A stretch of DNA of 64,000 nt. It comes from Toxonevra muliebris. Lineage: Eukaryota; Arthropoda; Insecta; Diptera; Pallopteridae. This document shows, piece after piece, positions 31,641 to 42,329 of the stretch. The stretch spans positions 5,001 through 69,000 of the forward strand of contig CAVNUY010000022.1 in the NCBI GenBank assembly GCA_963691655.1. The letters are read 5' to 3'. Every line of letters starts with the position of its first letter. The stretch's first letter is position 1. A program made the position numbers and the translations under genes. Under the pieces are notes generated by a model. It saw nothing but the letters and a program-made list of their open reading frames with translations. It was not told where the DNA came from and made no database searches.

Positions 31641-32324
31641 TGAAGCAATAGCAAACCTAATCGTATCTTCATTCGCCACTGTCCTGGTAACCCACCAGCT
31701 ACGCTGCGAAACTGTCGAACTAACCCTCCGCGCTTCCGGAAAAGTAGGATGTTGAACAACAGAGACCTGATTGCCCGGAAAGTGAGATTCCAGCATTAAG
31801 CTGAACATCTCACTTTTTGATTCCGTGAAAGTGCCATCAGATTTTTTGAGTGAACAGAGTCCGTTGGCTTGACCCTTTTTGAGGATTTTCGCCAATCTAG
31901 CTGTTTCAAACATAGTTTCAATACCGCTGCAGAAATTTCTAAAGGAAGCATTTTTCGAATCTCGAATTAGCTTTTTATACTCCTTCTACTTTTGACGATA
32001 TAGAGCCCAGTGCTCATCAAGATTAGTCTTGAGAGCCCTGTTGATAAGTTTTCTTGACTCAACCCGCAGGGCTTGCAACTCCTTGCTCCACCACGAAACA
32101 GGAATTTTAGCAAGAGGTTGGCGAGGGGGACAGGCACGCTCAAAGCTGGTCTGAAGAGCAGAGTTGAGATTTTCCACCGCTGCTTCCAGACCTCGCTCGT
32201 TGCGTAGTTTAGGGGGTAGAGCACAGCTTTATGAAGCCATTTCTACTCTAAACTTTGCCCAATCCGCCTTTTTCGGATTTCTTATGAGCGTTAAAGGATT
32301 AACTTCAACACCATACTGAAACTC
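31640..32324 (-). pseudogene. Endonuclease-RT linker of the second LOA-like LINE
   Basis: Segments such as VEVNPLTLIRNPKKADWAKF, PVSWWSKELQALRVESRKLI and ARLAKILKKGQANGLCSLKK are typical of the region between endonuclease and RT in LINEs (NPKKADW, WWSKEL, AKILKKG). The endonuclease core is missing because of 5' truncation. Several stops interrupt it. Confidence 0.7.
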
Positions 32325-32878
32325 GGGGAATATAGGGAATATATATATATATATATATAGGGAATATGGGGAATATAGTTATATAGTAAATTATCGACAA
32401 AAAATTAGTTTTTAGTAATTTAACGTCAATATGCCACGTTACGTTGCAAAACATGATCGATCCGATGATCTCCAAGAATATTTAGCGGTCATAAAGGAGT
32501 TTAAAATCGACAATCACTTGTGATGTGTACACATGACTGGTATCTTTTTCACATGCAAAAACTGCGACTCCGAATAAATAACATCGATTTTTCCTTTATA
32601 TTTTTCATTCAAATCTTATGCTTTTTTTACATCAATATTTGATCGAATTTTCTCAATTTGCAAAGTGGTTCGACATTCCCCACGATTTTTCAAAATGATA
32701 AAATCGAATATTTTGGTATAACGCTTAAAACTTTTCAACAAATTCGAATTTTTAAATTCTGAAACTACCAAAACGTGGCATTTTGATTCCATTTCTCAAA
32801 TTTTGAAAAATTACGATTTAAGGGTGAGTTATCAGTCAAAATCAATGTGTGGTTCGACATCCCCCATATTCCCCTACA
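32325..32878. mobile_element. Right remnant of the DNA-transposon fragment
   Basis: The right end reads GTTCGACATCCCCCATATTC followed by CCCTAC. Its inverted form GGGGAATATGGGGAATAT occurs inside near 32360, so there are imperfect inverted repeats. A short ATG frame (MPRYVAKHDRSDD) begins at 32431, but is too short to assign. A run of TA repeats (32340-32357) lies in it. It sits between the outer LINE half and the nested LINE. Confidence 0.5.
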
Positions 32879-32884
32879 TGTAGC

Positions 32885-33240
32885 GCTGTTTCCACAGACT
32901 TCTCTGTATTATAGGCATGCTGTGATTTGGTGATGAAAATCAAGAACCATTTCTAATGTTTTTAAGAGTAAGGAGGACAGACTGATCGGTCTGAAGTCCT
33001 TTGGGTTGATATGGGACGCCTTCTCTGCTTTGGGTATGAAGACTAGACTCCAGCTTAGGCAAGCATTATAAATTTGCAATAGCCAGGAAGTTACGTGTTC
33101 AGCCCCTTGCTGAATGTCCGCGGGAATGATACCATCTGTCCCTGGAGAGTTAGAGGGGCTGAAGGATTTGATGACCCACTTTAGATGATTGTCCGTCAAT
33201 TGGAAAGGAAAGGGGTTACTTAAAGGACGATCGGTCACAG
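32885..33240 (-). pseudogene. N-terminal part of RT, outer LOA-like LINE
   Basis: LTDNHLKWVIKSFSPSNSPG and TDGIIPADIQQG precede WSLVFIPKAEKASHINPKDF and RPISLSSLLLKTLEMVLDF. These are the first RT blocks. After a frame change the sequence ends KSVETALH. The catalytic YADD-type box is in the other half (28190-29083). Confidence 0.75.
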
Positions 33241-33301
33241 GAGGACTGTGATCAATGAAGGGACCTCTAAGGTCTCGATTCCAGAATCAGTCCAGTGACC
33301 A

Positions 33302-34116
33302 TCAGCTTTCTGGATACAGTCGAGAGCCATAGGGGTCATGTTCTATGCTACCACAGAAGTTCCTCCAATAAGCCCTTTTGGCTTTTCTTATAGCGTACTT
33401 AAGTTCCCTTTGAAACCAGTCATTGAAAGCCTTGGCCGAGGTCCAGCATACAGATTTGGTTTTACCTCTAGGTTTGGAAGAATTGCAAACCGATTTAGCA
33501 GCAGTCAGAAAAGGAGTACTCTTGCGAGACACTCCAATCTTTCAGTAGATGTGGCGAGTGTTCACTTACTAGAGTGAAATCGAGAACCTCCCTTCTATTT
33601 GAAGTAATGAAGGTTGGCTCGTTCTCCCAATTAGCAATAACTAAGTCATGAGTAAGGATAAAATTAAAGAGAGACTCACCTCGTTCATTTGTGTCCGTGC
33701 TGCCCCACATCTCGTGATGGGCATTGGCGTCGGCACCGATGATAACCGGGTTCCGTTTACGGTTAGGCCCTGCAACCAGAAGCTTCAGCGTATCGTGATG
33801 TACCGTGGTCATGTGCCATGTAGCTGGTGGCTATGGCGTTGATCACAATAACCATGGCCACGTTGCCTTTATCGCTGAACCTGGGGAGTAAGAGAGCGTT
33901 GAAGCTATTTTTGATAAGGATACAGTATCTGAGTTTACCTTGACCCTTGACATACACTGTGCGGTATCCAATAATGTTGAGTGCGCAAACCCGGTCATTA
34001 ACGACCCATGGTTCTTGGACCAGTATGAGCTCCTCTTCTTTTTGAGACAGGCGGAGGAGCAGGGCTGCAGATGCAGTGATGGAGTGGTGAAGATTAATCT
34101 GTAGAACCTTCACCAT
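33302..34116 (-). pseudogene. Endonuclease of the outer LOA-like LINE
   Basis: The frame starts MVKVLQINLHHSITASAALL, then ELILVQEPWVV (catalytic Glu). In a second frame come IIGADANAHHEMWGSTDTNE (catalytic D and N) and NRREVLDFTL. GADANAHHEMWGS is a typical form in LOA and related LINEs. The linker toward RT follows at 33532-33302. Two or more frameshifts are present. Confidence 0.8.
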
Positions 34117-36335
34117 TATTAGGGTGAGCGGTCATGGTGACGTCGATGTCCTCTTCTTCAGACAAAGGAGGAGTATTGGCGTCTGTGGCGACAAGCCCCA
34201 TTTTTCCTAAAAAGTCGCCAACTAGTTCGGAGGTCCTATCATCGGAGAGAGTGTTGATGTCTGACTGAATTAAGGTCTCCAAGAAGGCCGCAGCTTCTGC
34301 TGAAAGCTCCTCGTTGGTTTCTTGTCAGTAACTAACTTATCGCATCTATAGACTCTGAGAGAGATCGACTCGAAATCGTAGTTGACAGTGTGGCCAACTC
34401 AGCGCTTTTCCCGCTAAATTTAGTGCTCTTGAAAATTAAAACGCGGAAAAAAGTTATTTAGCGGTCAGCAGGTTTTTTTAATGCGTATTTTCAATTTAAA
34501 AGACACTAAATACCCCGCAAAATAATACATTTCCTAAATAATCCCAACAACATTTTTTATCGAAACAATGAGCAATGAACTTATTTAAAACCAAAGTTCG
34601 TAACCGTAAGTCACTCAATTCAAAAAATTCTTTACTTCATATAAAAAATTATTTCTATAAAAAAAATTTTTAATATACAACGTTTTTAAAACGTACTAAA
34701 AAGTATAAAATAACTTCTCCTAGCCCCTTACAGATTTATAACCCCATACAGATTGTCTGGAAAATATGTAATTGCGAATTTTAGTAGGTCTAAAAATAAT
34801 TGCATGATTTAAAACGAAAAGTGTGGGACGCTTATGAATAGGGGTAAAATAGGTAGCGACTTAAGTGAACTATTCATCTATCAATTTCATATCAAGCAAA
34901 TATTTTCAGGACTACTAAAATTCGAAATTAGATATTTTCAAGACAATCTGTATGGGGTTATAAATGAAAACTACAAAATACCTGATGACGTAAATAAAAA
35001 GCACTAGTGTTTATAATGATTCTGAATTTAAACTAAAGAGTGTATTATGGCCAAAAAAAAACTGATAGTAATGAATAGAAGATAAACTTCGACATCGATA
35101 TGTGATAGCTATAAATCATTACTCTGCATATTTTTATGTGATCAAAGTGTATAAAATACTCTTTTTCCATTATCTTATTTTAGTTTTTCTTGTGATTGTA
35201 CAATTTAGAAATGCTGTGAATTAAAAACTTTAAAAATACATGTATTTAATTAATTTTCTTTTTAATAAGTATACATACAAAAAAATTTATGTTTAACACT
35301 TTTATAAGGAAAAAATTTAGCGCTTTTTAAAGAAAATACGCGTTTTATTCACTTTAGCGGCCACACTGGTAGTTGATCTCTCCCTTGTTGGCATTGAGAG
35401 GCAACAATGACTCTTCATTTAAAATGATGAGCTTCGCGAAGGTGTCCCTTTGGCGACCTTCTAATCGTGGATGGGAAGCTCAAGCCTTGGAGCGTGGACG
35501 ATTGGGGATTTGGTCTTTTGGTAAAGCCGCAAGCTTAGCACCGGGCCAAACCTCCCTAACATCGCAATGGCAGTCTTGTACAGATCCACGGAGCGTTGGT
35601 CTGTTTCAAGCCCCTAATTTAATATGGCCCTGATGCCAACCGGAATCACGAAAATCGGGCGATGGACCTGGGTTAGCCGCAACAACATCTTTGTAAATAT
35701 TGCGGAGGGCCGCTTGCACCAATCTCCAGTTGTCTGGAGATATAGTGCTGTCGCTATTATTGTAGTCGATGTGGGCCAGATGAGACCATCTTTTGCGACT
35801 TCATTGAAAGGCCGATTTAGTTTCGGCCTGGGGTGACAGTCTTGGCCGTTTATGGTCTGAACGGACAGTATGGGCGGCTTTCTCAATCGACTTCTGCCGT
35901 TTCTGATTAGGCGAACGAGCGGGGAAGCAACCCTAGCACCTGGCACAGCTGCCGAAGTGGTTGGGGTGCTCGAAACAAGCGATCGAACGCTTTAGCGGGA
36001 TGTGCTGGCGCTTGCACTGGAAGAGGATGAGGCTAGCTTAGTAGCTGAGGCCTTATCGGTGCCTGACAAACGAATACGAAGAGGAGCACCACCCGCACCT
36101 GAAACAGTTGCCTGGGTGACGAGAGTGCTCGAAGTGGGTGTGGGTTTTGATGACGACGAGGGGTATGTTAGCCAAAACTCTCGTCGACACCTTAGGTCTG
36201 GTGGAAGAAGCACCAAAAGTTGAGGCACCAGATGTTGAAGGAGGTGAACGGTTGGCAGGCAATTGCCTTACCAATCTATTAGGCCCCCATGCGGGTTGGC
36301 CTTAGATTGTAGGGTTCCCACTCATGGCCGCTATC
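34094..36335 (-). pseudogene. ORF1 region of the outer LOA-like LINE
   Basis: A start-like sequence MSGNPTI lies near 36325. It is followed by a Pro/Ser-rich stretch with RLVRQLPANRSPPSTSGAST and Ala/Ser-rich repeats, then DGLIWPTSTTIIATALYLQT near 35790. The end, DINTLSDDRTSELVGDFLGK (34282-34094), runs up to the endonuclease start. The hAT-type element at 34386-35368 interrupts it. Several stops are present. No zinc knuckles are clear. Confidence 0.55.
34386..35368. mobile_element. hAT-type non-autonomous element, 983 bp
   Basis: It starts CAGTGTGGCC and ends GGCCACACTG, a perfect 10-bp inverted repeat with partial matching beyond. It is flanked by the perfect 8-bp direct repeat GTAGTTGA (34378-34385 and 35369-35376). 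An 8-bp duplication and CAG ends are diagnostic for hAT. No transposase is encoded. Removing it rejoins the LINE ORF1 sequence. Confidence 0.9.
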
Positions 36336-36499
36336 TTCTTCCTTGCTAGGTCGTTGCTGGATTGTGGTGCCAAGGTCTCTTTTCTTTGTATTGAAGGTCG
36401 CGCTGAATTAGTGTCTGCTGAGTAATTTTACCAATTTTTTGTAAACAGTTCTGCAATTAATGCGGGATCGGACACTGTGTTTATATTGCGTATAGTTGA

Positions 36500-37560
36500 G
36501 TGAGAGTTTTGTTCAAAGAGCCTATTGACATTGTTCCAGAGTATTTTTATTGGAGTGTGTGCGTTTATTTTCGAAGTGAAATCGAAGAGACTCTTGCGTT
36601 TTGCTATTTTGGCCTCGCGTTTTAAGAGCGCATTTGCTTTTTTGAATACTATTAGGTTGTCGTTTGTAGGGTGGTTTTTAAAAGTGTACCACAGGTTTTG
36701 TTTGTTTGATCGTAGTTTGCATAACTCTATATTCCACCAATAGGTATACTTACTTTTTGTTTGTGAGTATATCCGTGGTATTGATTCATTTGTTGCACAT
36801 AATATGTTTTGTTGTGGCTAGTTGTTGCGTTTACAAACTTTTTTGATACCAGAGCTTGAAACTAGGTCCAATTGGCTTTTTTTAGGTTGAAGCGAGGTAA
36901 TTTTTTGTAGTATGGTGTTTGCAGTTCGTTGCTTCCATACGTTATGTGCATTGGGAAGTGGTCACTTCCATGTAGGTTGAGATCAGTATTCCATCTAAGA
37001 TATGGGAAAAGATTAGGAGAGGCAAACGTTAAGTCAACATGTGTTAGAGTTGAATGTGTTGAAAGGTGAGTAGGTGAACCGTTGTTGAGTATCACAAGGT
37101 TGCTTTGGATGGCAAAGTTTTCAATTGATTTCCCCCTGTTGTTTGAGCCTCAGAGCGTGTTGTAACTACTAAAATCGCCAAGTACGTTTAACTTGGTGTG
37201 CATGTTGTTGTAAATTGCTAGTAGGTCTGTTTCTGATATTTTCTCGTTTGGTGGTACGTAGATTGATAAAATGGATAGCTTGCAGTCTATTGACAAGGTT
37301 ACACCAGTCGCTTGTATTTCTCCAGGAAAAGAGAAGCATGTTTGTTGTATTATTTTTTTTTACAAGGACGGCTGTACCTCCCCTGGCATGTTGGTAGTTT
37401 GGTTTGTTCTTTGCTGTTGAGTTGTAGTTTGGTATATTTATTTGGTTTTGTATTAGATGTGTTTCTTGGAGAGCTATGACGTCAGGTGAGTGTGTTTTAA
37501 TAAGTAATTGAAGTTCATGTAGATTATTATGCCAGCCGTTCAAATTCCATTGTAGAATTT
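36500..37560 (-). pseudogene. Endonuclease of the I-like LINE
   Basis: It begins LQWNLNGWHNNLHELQLLIK, then SPDVIALQETHL (catalytic Glu) and ARGGTAVLVKK. After frame changes come THVDLTFASPNL, NLHGSDHFPMHI (catalytic Ser-Asp-His) and RFNLKKANW. The motif set is that of I-type LINE endonucleases. Frameshifts near 37390 and 37150 break it. Confidence 0.75.
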
Positions 37561-38239
37561 TTAGTACTATTTAACTGGGTGGAAAAAGTGTATATGTTTC
37601 TCCAAGTCTATATTTAAGATATATTGTGGAAAATATTGTTAGTCGGTTTCCTGGTCGGAGGACATGTGTGTGGTTGCATAGTAATCGTTTATGTTAAGTA
37701 GTGATTGTGCTATGGTTTCTATAGGGGAATAGTTAGGTTTTATGTTTTGTTTAGTTTTTATTTTAGGTTGAATGTTGTTTGCAACACAAAGTCGTGTTGT
37801 ATTTTGAATAGCTATTTTTGTTAGCGTTTTCAGTTTCAGATATGTTTTGGGGTGCATAGTAAATGTTCAGGTTTATTGTTGCTAGTGGTTGATATGGGAG
37901 ATTTGCATTTATTAGTGTACTGTTGAGTGAGCGGTGTGTTGGTTGTTGGTGTATCGGTAGTTTGTTACATTGTGCCGTTTTGAAACGTAAGTGGATTTTC
38001 AGTTGATGGATTACTGTTTGTGTAATGATCTGTATATTTTGAGGACGGAGTTTACGTAGTTTCAATTGTTTTTGCTGTGCTCGCATAGGAGGTTGTGTAG
38101 CTGTTTTGATTTTTTACGCGGTATTTTTTACGTGCTTCGGCCATGCTGCATTTTTCAAATGTTTTAATTTTTAGGATTTTTTTCTCTTGCAAAAATTTGG
38201 GGCATTTGTAATCCGTGGCGGGTGTTCTTTTAAGCAATT

Positions 38240-38760
38240 AGCAAATTAAGTCCTAGTGCATTTCTCGGGTAGGTGAGGTGACATATTGCAACTAGCGCAA
38301 GAGGGTAAGTTTTTACACCATTTTTGAGTGTGTCCGAGGAGTTGGCAATGTCTGCATTGCATAGTGTTTGATGTGTATGCTGGGATTTTCATTTTGTACC
38401 ACGCCACATCAACAGTTTTTGGTAGATTGTAGAGATCAAAGGTTAAAACCATTTTTCCGGTAAATATAGATTTGCCATCTACGGTTCGGCTAAATTTGTA
38501 TACTGAGCACACGCCTTGACTCTTCATTTCTTGCGAGACGTTGTTTAAGCAAGGCGCGTATATAACACTTTTAATTGTATTTAGACTTCCGTGGAGATTA
38601 GCGTCAATGGGGCACAGGCCTGGTAACATTTTGGATTTGAGAAATTTTTCAGCGATTCGAGCATTTCGGGCTAGTATGAGTAGGTTGCCGTTTTTTAGTT
38701 GCGTGATTGAATCAATTTCGGTTGAGATCGAATCAATATTTTTTTAATAGCGAAGGGACT
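38240..38760 (-). pseudogene. ORF1 of the I-like LINE with CCHC knuckles
   Basis: The open part 38629-38246 contains TVDVAWYKMKIPAYTSNTMQ, then the knuckle CRHCQLLGHTQKWC (CCHC spacing 2-4-4) and a second Cys/His set CASCNMSPHLPEKC. It is the RNA-binding ORF1 of I-type LINEs. The N-terminal part, upstream to about 38750, includes NGNLLILARNARIAEKFLKS in the same general region. The frame is lost after the knuckles at about 38240. Confidence 0.75.
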
Positions 38761-39348
38761 GTTCTTTGATATTTGAGTGTTGTCATTTGATGAAATTACT
38801 ATATAGTTTGGGTTTACTGATATGGATTTTGTTGCAGGAAGATCAGGGAAATTATGTTTTCATTTTGAAGCTTTTTTCTTTTTTGTGGGATTGTTATGAA
38901 GTCCTTTAGTATGTCAAATCTACTAGCAGATCTGTCAGGAGGCTTGCGCGCCATGACTGCACAGAGATATTTTCACTTCGCGTTGATTGCTTATGCGTTT
39001 ATTTTCGTATTTAATAACAGTAAGCTAAACTTTAGTTATAGAGATTAGTTAAAAAAAACACAGTTTTTTTTAGAGTAAAAGCAAGTCAAGGTGAGAAAGG
39101 CACGTTCGTTCACAACAAGAGTTAGTCGGTGACAGAAATGTTTGATAGGTATGTATTTATAGTATTAAGTAAAATTCCACATTTGAATCAGTAGATGGAG
39201 GACACCTACGGGCGCCACCAGGGGTGAGCCTCAGCAGCTTGGGAGGGGCACAAATGAGTAGAGTCTCTAAATATTGATTACCCATAAAAAAATTGGGTTA
39301 TGTTGTACTCGTTTTGTTTACTTTGTTCACTTTTATTTCAGCGCACTG

Positions 39349-39773
39349 AGGAAGATATACATTGTCAAGTTTTGGAAAATGAACAACCATTGTCACGCCC
39401 AACGTTGCCGCCATCAACTCCGCAACTATCACCAACTCCGCAACCATCATCAGTTCCCCAACTATCACCAACGGCGCAACCATCCTCAATTCCGCAACTG
39501 TTATTATCTTCGCAACTATCATTACCTCCACAACCGTCATCACCTCTACAACCATCATTAACTGCGCAGGCGCCCTCAACTTCACAACCGCCATCAATTG
39601 CGGTATCGATAAGAAAAAGGAAAGCGCACTCTCCTTCACATGCTTCGTTCGAAGATTTGTATTTGGAAATGGAGCAAAAGCTAATGGAACAAGAAAATCT
39701 TTTAAAGAAACAAAAATTAGAGTTAGAGGAAGATAGATTTAGAGCGGAAGGGAAATGGAGAGACAGGCAACAG
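39349..39773 (+). pseudogene. Orphan exon: short-repeat-rich and coiled-coil protein, cut by a DNA element
   Basis: A 3' splice site TTTTATTTCAG precedes it at 39348. The frame encodes Ser/Pro/Gln repeats (PQLSPTPQPSSVPQLSPT and similar) then KRKAHSPSHASFEDLYLEME and a charged coiled coil (KLMEQENLLKKQKLELEEDR). This tail resembles the C-terminal parts of insect MADF/Myb-like proteins linked to Harbinger-type elements, but that is only a likeness. At 39774 it runs into sequence of the inverted-repeat element family also found at 44614. No other exon was recognised. Confidence 0.4.
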
Positions 39774-39935
39774 CAGGACCGTAGCCAGAAATTTTGTTTT
39801 CATTCGAAGAAAATATTCATAAATAATTTTTATCAAACAGATTTTTAAATACAATAAATTAAATCGCTGATACATTTGATGGACCCTATAAAATTAAAAT
39901 TTTAGGAACAATTTTCCGATTTTTTAAGGATGAGA
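39774..39935. mobile_element. Fragment of the CAGGRCCGTA element family
   Basis: It starts CAGGACCGTAGCCAG and shares TTTTCATTCGAAGAAAATAT with the element at 44614-45676, matching over about 150 bp. It is truncated on its right, where LOA-like LINE sequence starts. Confidence 0.8.
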
Positions 39936-39989
39936 AGGTATAGATCTTTGAGGGTCCCCTACAGGCGGCCTTCAAAGCATCCTGCCCGA

Positions 39990-40545
39990 TCACCCACAGC
40001 AAGAAATCGGCATCGGCGGCTGAATCTTTAGACACACTTGTAAGCACCCACTTCCCCTGTAGTATAGACTTCGTCGAGGAAGTCGCAATACGCAATCCTC
40101 CGATAAGCACACCTCCAACTTCTCTTGATTCAATAATCACTAGGGAAAAGATTCTCTGGTCAATCAAGAGTTTCAGCCCATACAAATCTCCCACCCCAGA
40201 TGGCATAATTCCAATTATGTTAAGGAACTTAAAAGACTTAGTAGTTCCCTGGCTGGAGGTGCTCTTCAAAAAAAGTTTGCAATTAGGCCATGTCCCGGAA
40301 GATTTAAGGTTATTTTCATTCCAAAGGTAGGCAGAAGGAGGCACGAAGGAGCAAAAGACTTCAGGCCCATCAGCTTATCGTCCTTTGTACTCAAATCACT
40401 AGAACGCGTGCTAAACATTAATCTTAGAAAGATAATTGAAAGCAAAAAGTTCTCAAAATCCCAGTACGCCTACCTCAAGGGCAAGTCCACAGAAACTGCT
40501 TTACATGAGGTAGTTGGCACAATTGAAAAATCTCTAAGACAGAGG
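39990..40545 (+). pseudogene. RT N-terminal part of the plus-strand LOA-like LINE
   Basis: It reads ILWSIKSFSPYKSPTPDGII, then LQLGHVPEDLR, VIFIPKVGRRRHEGAKDFRP (after a one-base shift near 40309), ISLSSFVLKSLERVLNINL, and KSTETALHEVVGTIEKSLRQ. This is the standard start of LINE RT. The frame is interrupted at 40547. Confidence 0.8.
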
Positions 40546-40546
40546 C

Positions 40547-41550
40547 CCTTATTATGAACTGCGTTCGATCTTAGACTGAGTCGAATGCCCTGATCGAACG
40601 AATTTGGGTTTGGTATTATGACGTGCTTTCTACAGAGAATAGCGTTATTGTGAATTTCACTCATTTTGACTTGTTCACGATAGTATATTTCTATCAGCTG
40701 ATCGTCATTTTGAAAAATAAATACGATTTGTTTAAAAATGAAGTAAAAAAATAAGGACAAAATAGAAATAATGGTTCAACGATTCATCGGAAGAGGATTA
40801 GAGCTTGATGGAACTTGCCAGAAGTAGAAAACGATTAAGTGCAGCCTTTCCGAAAAGCTTTGACATTTACGAAATTCGTTTACAGATTTCTGCAGAACTT
40901 ACGACTGACCACGGAGGCGTTTGTGGACTTGATGACTACTATAGATGAACTGCTCAAGCAATGCACATGAGCAAGATCAATTCCAAACATATTAAAATCG
41001 GCACCAGTTCTGCGATTTTGTGCTCAGAGATCACTCCAACTAAGCATTGAGAATGTGAATACTCTTGGACTTGCTCAGCCCACGGTGTCTGTGGTGTTAT
41101 CAGAGGCTTTAAATGCCCTGAAAATAGTATTTGCCAAAGATGAATAAAATTCAATTATACAAGCAAAAGTCTATTTTGCTAATAAAAGGAGAATGGCGGG
41201 AATTATTGGTTGGTTCTAAACCATTTAGTTCTTTCTTCGTCGCACAGAACTTTTGAGGAAATACCTTTAGTAATCAGAGGATTTGCTTTCCAACAATGAT
41301 ACAAGTTTCTATAACTGCAATGTGTTGCTCACCACTTTAAACCTGCAAAAAATTTGCAAAAACTGTTTAAAATTAGTTTTTAGTCCTAAAAAAACAAAAA
41401 AAAAAATATCAAAATACTTAAATTTTTATCAATTATTACTAAGCAAAATTGCTTTCGACAGAAAATTCGATGCGCAACGAAAATTTCGACACGGTTGCAA
41501 TGCCCATAATACGAATTTTACATTCGATCTTCGATAAACAGCCCCGATCG
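40547..41550 (+). mobile_element. Harbinger-like DNA element inside the LINE
   Basis: Left and right ends share CGTTCGATC and TATTATG words in inverted arrangement (near 40563 and 41500-41555), giving imperfect inverted repeats. Between 40790 and 41200 the plus strand reads in broken frames like the N-terminal part of a PIF/Harbinger transposase, for example LRFCAQRSLQLSIENVNTLG, LAQPTVSVVLSEALNALK and YFANKRRMAGIIG. The catalytic region is absent. The exact edges are not fixed. Confidence 0.55.
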
Positions 41551-42180
41551 AACGTCGAAAGCAGCTATCCAATCCGCTCTAGCCAAGCTAGGTATAGAAG
41601 AGGGATTAAATAGCTGGATGATATCCATGTTGGAAACCAGAGTGATTCTGGCGGAAATGGGTACCAGCAGCATAAAAAGATCAGTAAGAAGGGGAACACC
41701 CCAAGGGGGTGTTCTCTCACCACTACTTTGGCTGATCGTCATAGATGGCATCAAAGTGGTAGCGTATGCTGATGATGTGGTGATCATAGTGTCAGGTCTG
41801 TTTCCCAACATAATAAGCGAGATTATGGAACGAGCTTTGGACTCACTCAGTAACTGGGCGGTGAAGTACGGTCTGGGAGTGAATCCAAATAAAACAGAAA
41901 TGATGCTGTTCACCACAAAAACCAAGATACCAAGCTTCAATCTACCAAAGGAGAATGGTCATACATTAACTTTATCAAAGAACGCCAAATACCTAGGGGT
42001 CATTCTTGACACTAAGCTTTGGAAAGCCAACATAGAACTTAGAGTCAAGAAGGCCTATATAGCCTTATATACTTGTAAACGAATGCTCGGAAAGAAGTGG
42101 GGTCTAAGCCCACAAGTGGCACTGTGGTCATACACATCAATAATAAGGTCAATCCTGATGTATTCATATGGTGGCATGCA
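41550..42180 (+). pseudogene. RT C-terminal part of the plus-strand LOA-like LINE
   Basis: From 41618 it reads VRRGTPQGGVLSPLLW, KVVAYADDVVIIVSG with the intact catalytic Asp pair, GLGVNPNKTEMMLFTTK, KYLGVILDTKLWKANIELRV and RMLGKKWGLSPQVALWSYTS. A deletion shortens the segment between LSPLLW and the active site. The reading frame is open for about 190 codons. Confidence 0.85.
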
Positions 42181-42329
42181 ATTTTTTTTTTTTTTTAATT
42201 CGAATTTTTTATTTTATAAGAATTTTACAAAATATAATGCAATTAATAGAAAATAACAAAATACTTATGCCAAAGTCATACAATCCAAAAATTTTCGATT
42301 ACAATTGCAACTAGTTTAATTCATTAACT

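Larger units (their letters stand above)
29405..32324 (-). mobile_element. Second LOA-like LINE, 5' truncated, with target duplication
   Basis: The minus strand runs from an endonuclease C-terminal part (near 32300) through RT and RNase H to a 3' end with an A-rich tail (29405-29425 on the plus strand as a T-rich run). The direct repeat GGGGAATAT flanks it (29396-29404 and 32325-32333). The 5' truncation and the A-rich tail are normal for LINE insertion. The frame is broken many times. Confidence 0.8.
32879..36420 (-). mobile_element. LOA-like LINE, 5' half of the outer element
   Basis: The minus strand carries an ORF1 region (about 36335-34100, holding a hAT insertion), endonuclease (34116-33495) and the N-terminal part of RT (33240-32885). 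It ends at KSVETALH, next to the DNA-transposon fragment. Its likely continuation is 29085-27176. Upstream it abuts an I-like LINE. ORF1 is broken by stops. Confidence 0.7.
36420..39150 (-). mobile_element. I-like LINE, 5' part: ORF1 and endonuclease
   Basis: The minus strand carries ORF1 (38900-38240) with zinc knuckles, a variable region, and an endonuclease (37560-36860) plus a linker down to 36430. RT is absent; the LOA-like LINE begins at about 36420. A related RT fragment lies at 25801-27175, but the two cannot be joined directly. The I clade is inferred from the knuckle-bearing ORF1 and the endonuclease motifs. Confidence 0.65.
39945..42180 (+). mobile_element. LOA-like LINE RT fragment, plus strand, split by a Harbinger-like insert
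   Basis: The first RT part (39990-40545) and second part (41550-42180) are on the plus strand, with about 1 kb of other DNA between. Joined, the two give a continuous RT block order up to the segment after the active site. The sequence ends at 42180 where the T-rich end of a minus-strand Jockey-type LINE begins. Its type matches the LOA-like LINEs at 27176-36420. Confidence 0.75.

Noticed and set aside
32325..32878. Complete MITE with perfect ends
   Set aside because: Ends match only partly and a related word lies at 29370, so it is better read as one piece of a split element.
39298..39639. Minus-strand frame opposite the orphan exon
   Set aside because: It is a shadow of the Pro/Gln-repeat coding strand.
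39886..40344. Minus-strand frame of 152 codons
   Set aside because: The plus strand carries clear RT blocks here; the minus frame has no recognisable motif.
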